From positions 15,164,579 to 15,228,578 of the forward strand of contig NC_092685.1 in assembly GCF_964275005.1 (NCBI RefSeq): a stretch of DNA of 64,000 bases, read 5' to 3'. Of this stretch, positions 11,801-23,285 are shown piece by piece (positions within the stretch are counted from its first letter, which is position 1; each line of letters begins with the position of its first letter). Origin of the DNA: Diadema setosum. Lineage: Eukaryota; Echinodermata; Echinoidea; Diadematoida; Diadematidae. A program made the translations under genes and the position numbers. The notes beneath the pieces are model-generated. The model was given only the letters and a program-made list of their open reading frames with translations. It was not told where the DNA came from and made no database searches.

Positions 11801-14800
11801 TTTTGGACCACCGACAGCCTGTCTACGTTTATTTCAGAATGCTTCTCTATGAACTCATCAATTTGGTGAGTTTGCAGGGCGAAAGGATGGAGGTCTCTGT
11901 ATGGAGAACATTTGACAGCATTTGACATTTGATAATCATCTTTACTTGTATCCGTCATTGTTTGATTCCTTTCTTTCAACACATAATACAAAACACCAAA
12001 CAAAGAGATAACAAGAACAACAGCTAACGAATAGATGATTCATATTGTACTTTAATAGTTTTGGTCACAGATACATTAGTTTTGTCACATTAGTCACAAA
12101 TACATTAGTTTTAGTCACAAAAACAGTGATGGTTCATACTGTACTTTAGTATTTCTAGTCACAAATACCTTAGTTTGGTCACATTAGTACAAATACAAAG
12201 TCACAAATACATAGGCTATGATCGTTCGTTTCATAATTATGATATAGTATTATGTTCACAACAATAAGTAGAGAGTATTGTACCACTATATGTCAATGTG
12301 TTTTGATTGCATCTAACAACTGGCTGCACTGTATATAGGTCTCGAGGAAGCTACCAGAACCTGAACACGCAGAAGAAAGTAATTTGAAGCATGGGTACAG
12401 ACACAAATCTAAATTATAGACTGACAACTCATGTGGAATACACGCAGGGGATATAGAAACTCGCACTTTTACACATTTTCAGAGTTGACGACTTGCACAA
12501 TTATGATTAGCTCTGAAAATGAAATTTTTACCTTCCCGTAATCAGAAGTTAATTTTGTGCCCTCGCGCTATTATCTCTTTTTTCTTTCTCTTATCATAGT
12601 TATGGGCCTCACACTTTGACTTGTATCTGAAAACATGACGTACACTCGACACTGATAACTGTAAAACTCGATACTTTTAAGTAATTGAATAATTGCAAGG
12701 CCGTGTGGCAAATTAACCACCGACAGACGTAATATAATGACGCAGCCGAATGCGGAGGCCAGGTATAATTACGCTAGTTTGTACATGTTCGGTTTGTCAA
12801 TGTTTGTCAATCACTGACAGTCAATTACTAGTGACAACAGACATAAGACACCTTAAATTGCAGGATTACTGAAGAAAAAATGAAAACAAGGATGTACAAG
12901 ATGGGGTTAAGGAGTTATCATCTTACATCATTCTTTAATTCTTGAAAATAGGGAAAAAGAATTTCAAAACAGGCCTGAACAAATATTTTAATGGTTGCAA
13001 CTTAAGTCTGCTGGAATATCACTCAAACATCAGAGCTATACATCTTTTTTTGAACCATCATTTTCTCAAAATTACACGTTCAGCAAGAAAATTAAACAAT
13101 TTTAAGTTTTTTTTTTAAATCTCCAAATGCATTTTTTTTTTCAATTACTGCCTTACTGACAAACACAACATTGACGTGTGTCTCACACCATGACATGGTT
13201 AAAGCAAAGGTTATTTCCATACAAGCGTTGGTTATAATACTGGTGACGTAGGGACTTTACCTTTGCTAATTCATTCATTCATTCATGTTTGTTTTTATTT
13301 TCATCTCCAGTCAATATACATAGGTAAAACAAACGTCAAATGATTACATATCTTGTAACATATAATACATAATTATTGTTTCATAAAGGACTTGGTGGAA
13401 ATGAAAATTGAGGGGCTGCTAAAAAGCGAACTTGTATAGTGCAGTCCCCTCACTTACGTTACATTACTACAATACATCAATACATAGCTTACAATACTAC
13501 AATACATGTACCGTGCAAGTTAATCATTGAAAGTATGTACTTTTCATTATACATCGATGGTAACATGACGCATATGCTGTCACACACACACACACACGTA
13601 CACACACATGCACAAATATATATACACACACAGGAGAGAGTAGGGAAAGAGAGGGAGGGAGAGAGGGGGGAGTAGAGAGACCGAAGGGCAGGTCAGTATT
13701 CTCGATGCAGGGCGAAGAAAATAGAACAACAATTCCAAAACAGGCAAACTAATCATGGGGTACATATAAACTAATGAAATACTTCTTTAAATTACTAGAA
13801 AATGATTTCAAACTTGTAGAATCTTTTATATTTTTCTCGAGGGAATTCCAAACTTTTGGGCCACTGTAAATAAACTTAGATTTTGTAAATAGAGTTCGAG
13901 TAAGGGGCAAATGATACTCATCTGTTTGACGAGTGGGGGTATTTATGAATATTTTTATTCTTATCAAACATATTTTGAAAAACTAAAGGAAGTGAATTGT
14001 TATGTAAACTATACATAAATTGACCAAGGTAATAATAATACAAATCCCTAACTTTCAAAACCTTATTCTCCACAAATAAATCATCTGTATGGGAATATCT
14101 GGATGTATTACATATTACTCGAAGTGCTCTTTTTTTTGTAACAAAAATATCCAAATAAGTTGAATGTGTACTTCACCATACTGTAATTCCATACGTTAAA
14201 CAAGGTAAAATTAAGGTCCAATATAACATTAACAACGTTTTAACAGGAAAACAAATCTTTACTTTATTAATTACACCTATGTTACTGGAAATTGTACGGC
14301 ATATGCTGTTTCCAAGAGAGCTTACTATCTACAGTTAGACCAAGAAGTCTAACAGAATAAACCTGTTTTATCACTTTATTTTCAAAAGTTATATCATGTG
14401 GCAATTTATCAAGGGTATTACTAAATAACATCACATTCGTTTTCTGCAAATTAAGCGATAATCTATTTGCTCTTAGCCATTGCATTATCTTGTTCAATTC
14501 TTCATTCATAATATCAACTAATGTATGAGGATTTGAATGAGAAAAAAAAAAAGATTAGAATCATCTGCAAATAATATAAAAGAGAGAACATTTGAAGATT
14601 TTGGAAAATCATTGATGTAGATGATAAAAAGTAACGGCCCTAATATACTTTCTTGTGGAACTCCACAATCAACTGAACGCAAAGAAGATTTTTCATTGTT
14701 TATAAAAACAAATTGTTTTCTGTCTTTCAAATAGCTTCTGAACCACTCCAAGGCCTTCCCACGTATACCATAATGATTAAGTTTATAAAAAAAAAAGAAT

Positions 14801-17800
14801 GTCGTGGTTAATTGTGTCGAAGGCCTTGGAAAGGTCCAGGAAGATTCCTGCAGTATGTTGAAATTTATCACTGGCCCGAGATACTTTTTCAGTGAAAGAT
14901 AGTATTCCATGTGCTGTGCTATGTTTTCTGCGGAATCCAAATTGATATTTTGACAAAATGTCATTTTTATTTAGAAATTCTATAACTCGAGAATATGTTA
15001 TCTTTTCTAATATTTTAGATATATTAGGCAAAAGTGAAATAGGTCTGTAATTATTCAATTCTTCCCTATTACCCTTTTTAAAAATTGGAATCATTTTTGA
15101 TATTTTCATAGCCTCTGGTACCTGACCTTGTGATATTGATAAATTAAAAATATGAAACAATGGATCAACAATATAAGATATTATATTTTTAACAGTATAT
15201 TATCAATGTCATCATAACCAGAACTTCTTTTAGAAGGTAAATTATGAACAATATCTAAAATCTCATATACTGTTACAGGGGGAAAAAGATTGAATTTTGA
15301 TTACCTACATCCAAATAATCATAAGATTTATTACTAGACAACGGGCTATTTTCACAAAGATTCCGGCCAACAGTCGAAAATGTGAATTGAATATTTCTGC
15401 TATCATACGTAGATCTTTTATTTCAGATGCATCATTCTTAATCTTAGAAATAACATTTCTTTCCTTATGCTTATTCAATGTTTCATTAATCAATTTCCAA
15501 GTATTACACATATCATTTTTAAATAAATCTAATTTTCTTATATAATAATTCTTTTTTTCTTTACGCAATACCATTGTGAGAGTATTGTTATATGCAGTAT
15601 ATTCATCACGGGATTGCCGTGTGTTTTTAGCCTTATATACATAATATAAATTATTTTTACGATTAATTGAGCGTAATAATGACTTTGACACCCATGGCAA
15701 TCTTGGATCGCATTTGTAATTACACAACTTTTACTAACTAATGGAATATGTATATCTAACAAAGTAACAATCTTATTTATAGAAATATCATAAGCTACAT
15801 TCGTATCTTGCAACACATATAAATCAGACCAGTCAATTTCCATCAAAGACTCTTGAAACCGGGCTATATTCTGAGGTGTGAACTTACGCCTCCTTTCATA
15901 ATTCTGAACTTTTTTAGTCTTTAAATGTAAAGATGAACACATATAAGTTGCATAATGATCAGATATATCCGTAAGTATAATAGCAGAATCAGGAAGAGGG
16001 TTTACATTACAAAAAATATTATCTATTAAAGTGGCAGATTGTTCTGTTACATGGGTTGGTTTTGAAATCAAGGGTGAGAAATATGCAGAGAGCATAATAT
16101 TGAGAAATTCCTCGGGGTAATACAAATCATTACATTTACTTAAATCAATATCAAAGTCACCCATTAAATAACATTCTTCATTTGAAACTGAAGATTCTTG
16201 TAATATTTCATGAAAATAATCAAAAAAAATTATATTAGCGTCATGGGGCCTGTATATTACGCCTAATAAGATATTTTTCCGATTAGGCACTTTGATTTCT
16301 ATAAATAAGGACTCAACAAAACTTTCCATTCGACAAATATCTTTTCGAATGATAAAATCAAAGTTGGATTTAACATAAAAAGCAACACCTCCACCACTTC
16401 TATTATATCTGTCATTATTTATCAAATGATATCCTGGGAGATTAAATAAATAGGCAGTATTATCAGTGAGCCATGTTTCTGTAAGCCCAATTAAAGAAAA
16501 AAAATGAGTCCATGAAATTATCTAAAACAATACGCGCAAATTATCAAAATTTTTATTTGTACTTCTTATATTCATATGCATCAAAGAAAACTTTTCACTA
16601 ACATCTTCAGACTTTAATTGATTAACAGTGACATATGGCGAAGAAATATCTTGAACCTTATCATTAAAGATATAATTTGTATAAAAATTAACATCTTTGG
16701 CTATTAGGTTATCAAATGACAGTGTAGCAGTGGCATTCGGATTGTTTGAATCAAATACAAACAAATCATGGAAATCCTGTTCATTCAGACGACTGAAGTC
16801 AAAATCAGATATCGAATCAGCTATTAAATCGTTTTAACGCTGGAAGACCCTGATGGTCGTAACAAAACCACTCCGCACGTCCTGTAATGAGAAATCTACT
16901 GACCTGTTGAAAGAAGAGAAGGAGAGGAGGAAAAGAAAGAGCGTGGACACGTACACACATATGGTACATGCATACACATGCATACACACACACACACACA
17001 CACGTACATATACAGACACACACGCATACTCATACACATCAATGTCATAAGGGGACATACACATCTATCAATTCAAGGAGTCACATCGGTCTCTCCAAAG
17101 AAGCGCAGGGGTAAAATAACCTTATATTCAAACAATACTCTTAGAATTTGTACCATTCACTGATATCATTGGTACTTTCATTACCTATCAATAACTATCA
17201 CGGGGAAAAAATTATAGTGTAACTATTATTGCATACCATTATGAAAAAAAAATGATGTGATTTAATGTAAAGTTAATGAACAACTGTCTGCCGAGCAATG
17301 ATTTGTACAGTCATAAAGAAACATACTGCTGACGTCAGATCATGTCTATGGAATTATAAAGGACAGCACATAATAAATTTGGATGTGTATAATACCGAAT
17401 GTTACATCTCTGCACAGAAAATACAGAGGTAAAATTAGATGTCAGAGAGGGCATACCCTAACCAATGTATCATCGTTTTTTATGCAAAGAGTCATGTTTT
17501 CTGTTTGTTGTGGCAACAATTCTGTATAGAAATTGATATTAGGCATATGTAATCATAGATTTTAGATGTACATTTGTCATGAAAATTGTTGAAATTGTAC
17601 AAAATAATCATACAGTGTAATATTTGATGATATTGCTTAAAATTGATGACACTACAACCCAATGGCATACAGATGATGATAATTAGAATCAAGTAAAATT
17701 CACATTTAAACCTATGAAAAGTGAATATTTTGACGATCAGTTTCAACAAAAAGCCAAGTGACGAATTTCAGATATCACGTGAATCTGGAGGCGTCTCACA

Positions 17801-20800
17801 CCACAGGCTTGTCACCACGCTACATTTGCATGATGCTTCACAGGACAGAGCCACTCTATCCAAACATTTGCACATACGATTCACTCCACGTGAAATCGAT
17901 ACCATGAAAAGAATACTTCACGAACAGACCTACGTGCCAACACGTCTATTTGATCAGTTTGTCGGGAATCGATATTTATTCACATTGCTATAATCATATT
18001 ATGCAGATTACGTGATTGTACATTAAGATGCACACCGTCACGCCGTCAACGTTCTATTTGTTACACTTTCACATTTTGGATGTACAAAAAAAAAAAAAAA
18101 AAACATTGCCAATATGAAACCACGATCATTACTTTAAATATCACGCATCGTCGTCCTATTATGTCGTCATGGCATTGTATGTTTTAATTGAAATGTCATG
18201 ACGTGTTTTTAAAGGGTTCCACCATTATGACTTGCAAAGTGCTTGATTGGATTATTCATTTCACGACTCATGCATTTTATTGAGTGATGGATGTACGGAC
18301 AGACAAAGAAAAAGTTTTTAAAAAAGTGATATCCTGCCCTTAGGCCATGATCCCTCATTTTTAATTGTAGTGGGGGAAACAACGCAACGTCGTGAAGAAC
18401 GAATCAATTATGTGACCAATTCACAAATACGGTATTTAGTGGGCCCACGGTATGAATGATTACATCGTCCACGCCCTTTTTAAGTTTAATTCCTGCTAAA
18501 GTGAAATGTGCAAACAACAATCAGGTGAATATTACAATAGTCTGACGCCCTATTAGATAGTTAGGTAAGCTTAGTCTTTGAGTGGAAGTACACACAAAAC
18601 CATACAATTACTCACGCAAGAGAAGAGTGAATTGCACTTAATTATATTGTGTCCCAGTACATCGATCGGCCTGAGTCATTTAATTCTTTGTGATTTCATC
18701 CCTAGGATCAAACTCAGCAGAAGGCTACCATCCGGTCAAATATGAGATTGGTATGTCACACAATATAATAACATCTTATGATATCGTGAGTATCGACATG
18801 TTTAACAGTGGCCATGTACATTATATATATATATTTTTTCATAAGAAAATTGCTACCGCTGGTGGTCGATAAATGATGATAGTGATGGTAGGTCTGATAA
18901 TAATGATGATAACGAAATATGACACTCAACTATGGTCCTGTGTCCATGATAACTTCTGCTGATATAAATATTTCTTCACAATGTTTACAAATTCGGGTAT
19001 AGTTTGATTTAAACGAACCGTTTATTCATCCTTTCATTTTCTTGCATCTACTCAAGCTCCACCACTCAAAAATTTGTCTTCTCTTCTATGATGTTATAAA
19101 GCTGAAGTAAGCATAATACGTGGGCCTACTACCTAAGGGTATGCAGCTTGCCGTAACTAGATGCACTAGCTCATAATCACAAAGGAGGTTAAAAAATAAT
19201 TCCACACCTTCCCCCCCCCCCCCCCATATTCTCTACCCTGGAACATTTCCTATATATCAATTATGGCCATCATGCTGAGGTGTTATTCTACGAGACCTAT
19301 TCTGCTATTATGAGTTTGTGCATTAGTCACGGTAAGGCGCATAACATAAGGTATTGTAAGAACTGTTTCACCTGACTTCGCTGCTAATTACATCACTAAA
19401 AAGCCAGAAAGTTATTACTTTAGGGGCAAAGCAAAGGGGTGGCTACAGTGGGTGTAGACCTATATTAACATAAGTAAAAGTCAAATTGTAATGGATGTCA
19501 GGGAATGCCAATGATTCAAACGTAATACTGACTATAGCTAATCAACGTTTATTTGTTTAACAGATACCCATTGGCATCTACGTAGACAGAGCATTGTTGT
19601 ACGGAGCTTGAGGCTGCATTTTTTTCTATGATGTAGTATGTTATCCGATATTAAAAGAAAAAAAAAACATGCCCCCTCCCCAAACAATGACATTGGTTTA
19701 CTTGTGATTTCTCAAGATATTAATTTCGATATTTATTAGAGTTTTTAAACACACACAGAGAAAGAGAGAGAGAGTGAGAGAATGAGAGAGAGAGAGGGGG
19801 GGGGGGAGAGAAAGGGTTTGGGGAAGGGGAGGGGTGCAGATTCAGTCCCCATGGTTCTGTGGCCCTAGTCATGTCATGTAATTTTAATGGCAAAAGTATT
19901 CTGCCATGATCCATCAAATCTAAGTTGTAAAACTTGAGGAATTCTTATACAATCTGTTCAGATCTTCAACGCTAACATTCACAAAAGACCTGTCTGACAA
20001 AGGCATAGCACAGAAGAAAAAGCCAATGTCACCTATATCTTACAATAATGTATACAATTCGTACGTTTATTGTGTTTATATACTAATACAGGGATGGTAC
20101 AGTTTCGGTTGAGATGAAGCTTCAGGTTTCTAATTTTTTTGACCATAATTTGTTAAGATAAAGAGAAACTTGAGAAATATGAAAAAACATAAAATTCTAA
20201 GAGGAATGAAAAGTTTATTTGAAGGTTTTGGCATGACTGAGATACACAAAACAAAGATGGGACCCAGCTTTTATTAGGATCGCGTTGTTTTACTTTGTTT
20301 CTGGGTATTTCATAAGCCATTTCAAAACCAATTGTCATCAAATTAACTTTGAATTCCTCTTAGAATTTTATGCTCCTTAACATATTTTCATCAAGTGGTT
20401 TGTAAGTATCATGAAAAAAAGTTCAAAGCTGAATCCTCACCCCTAACCAATACTATATATCATCCCTTTAACTTATCCTATCTCCAATTGTGTGTGTGTT
20501 TGGATAAGATATGGACGGACGAATATCTGCAGTGGGACCCGGACGAATACGGTGGTGTGTACAATATCACGCTGAAGCTGTCCCAGATCTGGAGACCAGA
20601 TTTCGTCATCGACGAAGAGTAGGTGTCAACTAATTGAAACCAGAGAAATAAATTACATCTTCTAAGTAGTATGTGTGTGAAAGGAATCAGTATCTAAATG
20701 TCATGGTATGAATGATATCAGGTGTCAATTCATCTTATTACGATTAGGGGCTTACGTGGAAATGACATTCACCTTCTTTTAGACTGGGAGAAATGGCTAT

Positions 20801-23243
20801 GTTTAATGCATGTTCACTGGTTTTGTACTTGGCATATAACCGACGGCGTGGGCTATTCTATTCCATTGCATTGTGCTAGTTATCTTGGGTAGATATGAAC
20901 ACAGCAAACTGAATCAGATCGGAGCTCGATCAGAGTTGCAGATACTCTTAGCATCGCTACTACTGTAGATGCATGTATGAGGTAGTGCAGTGTATAATGT
21001 GTATCAAATATTTGTATTTTCCTACAAATTCCATTAAAACACTGTACTGCATAATGTCGTACGTTAACTTCTTTGTTTGTGTGTGCGTGTGTCTAAAATC
21101 CCGATTACACAGTGTTAAGAGGGAGTTCATTAGCCTTCCAGAGAAGCACACATATGCGGTGGTCCAGCATACAGGTCTTGTAGACTGGTTATTTCCTGCT
21201 ATTACTACCACCGCCTGCAAGATGAACATCGAATATTTTCCCTTCGATGTGCAGAAGTGCATCATCACCGTCTACCCCTGGACCCTGGATGAATCCAAGG
21301 TAACATATTCCCTTCATCTCCATCATCCATTTCTCTTGGTTTACAATTGCATAAAACTGGTTACAACTCCTTGTGCTTGTATAGTTGTGATCATGGTTTT
21401 TGTCTACTAATATTGTGTGTGTGCGTGTGTGTATGCGTGTGTGTGTGTGTGTGTTTGTGTGTACGCGCTTGTGTGTGTCTGTAGGAGTGACTGCAGATAA
21501 ATTTTATTTCATCCTGGTCTGCTGCTACTTCCTTACAGCATATACTTACATGTTTCCACTTTCCCCTTTTCTCATCAGGTAACCTTCAGAAATTTAGCCT
21601 GTCATTAATAAGCCTGTCAGAAATTTAGCCTGTCATCAAACACGGCGCCGACAGTATTTAATGATTCACTTATCTAAATTGCAAACAAAGTTCACCTGAC
21701 GCTTTTGTGAACTTTTACCACTCCACAGCTACTCGCCATTGATGTTGACAAAATATTTTCAACAAAAATGATTCTTTCTGATGTAAATCTCGCTCAAAAG
21801 GGCATACAGTATATGAATCATTTTTTTTTTTTTTATGTACACACCCAGATGCGATTCTTCGCCAGAGATGATGAGGATGCATTGCAGAAGCGCTACGTCC
21901 AAAATCGCGTCTGGAGTCTCATTGACTTCAAGCCGGAAAACGTCAGCGTCCAGTACCTATGCTGCCCGCACCCGAACGATCACATCATGTACACCCTGAC
22001 TTTCCAAAGGGAGTCAGACTTCTTCGTAATGAACATCGTCCTTCCCGCCATCTTCCTTACCGTGCTCATGCTGACCGGATTCTGGCTGCATCCCGACTCC
22101 GGCGAGAAGGTCGCCTTCACCGTTACCAACCTGCTGGCGCTTATACTCTTTCAGCAGCTGGTGGCAGATAATATGCCACCCATCGGAAAACCCAGATCTA
22201 TTTTAGGTAAGTTCAAGTGCACGGAGGACCTTGAGAAGATCAAAATTCAGAATTCATCTCCTTCTTCTTCTTCTTCTTCTTCTACCTCTTCCTCTTCTGG
22301 GTAAGTTAAATCTACCTCCTTAAATAAGCTGAAGATTTTTGCAGACTTACAGATTGTGTTGAGTACTTTAGAATAAACTTATCAATTACTTGTAAAATTC
22401 AGTGTATGATGAAAGTTTGAACACGTATTCGTATCTGAACGAAACCACCGGCAAAACGTTTGACGGTTACAAAATAGATAATACTTTCGAAACGTTAACA
22501 CCAGCTTCTCTGGGGTGTTCTTTGATCTAATCTGATTTTAATTTTCTTATGTTTCATACATTTGAAGTAGCGTAACCATAATACATTATTTTCGTGTGTA
22601 ATACTTGCAAAAACAACAAAGCTGAAGCCTATGGTTAATCATCGAGGTTCATAAGTGCGTGTGTGTGTCGATTTGCGGCTATCGATATGTAATTTTACGT
22701 TTTTTACGATGTGTCTAATTTCCTTTACAAACTTCCTACTATAGTCACGTGCTTCTTCCTTTTGATCGCCCTGAGTGGATGCTCAGTATTCCTCACGGTG
22801 TTGATTCTGCGCATGTACCATCACAGCGGGGAATCCCCTCCTCCTAACTGGGCGATACGACTCGTCCAACCGTTTTACGGCAGAAGATCAAGACGACTTG
22901 TTAGGTACATTGCTCTTTTCCTTATCCAATTATCATAACTCTACTCTCTCTGCCTCTTCGTACTTCATATGAATCTCTCTTTCTCTCTCTCTCTTTCTGA
23001 ATGTTTGTATGTATGTGTATATATGTTGATTAGGTAATCCACGTGTTGGCAAGATAAAAAGATAAGTAACAAAACTGGAACAAAGTTCATGCTGTATCAC
23101 CAACGGTTTATTTCTGTACACAAATTTTCGAGCGTCTCCCCGCCCTTTCTCAAGTGTTGAGAAAGGGCGGCGAGACGCTCGAAAATTTGTGTGCAGAAAT
23201 AAATCGTTGGTGATACAGTATGAACTTTGTTCCAGTTTTGTTA

Positions 23244-23285
<42 letters not shown>

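Larger units (their letters stand above)
11866..18705. other. intron 2 of channel gene 1
   Basis: This 6.8-kb intron contains the minisatellite at 12040, the LINE at 13700-16840 with CA-repeat flanks, and otherwise AT-rich DNA (17050-18700) in which I see no exon. The donor is GTGAGT; the acceptor is CCTAG at 18701-18705. Confidence 0.7.

Noticed and set aside
13439-13765. Open frames over the CA/GA tract
   Set aside because: They are translations of simple repeats (His-Thr and Val-Cys runs).
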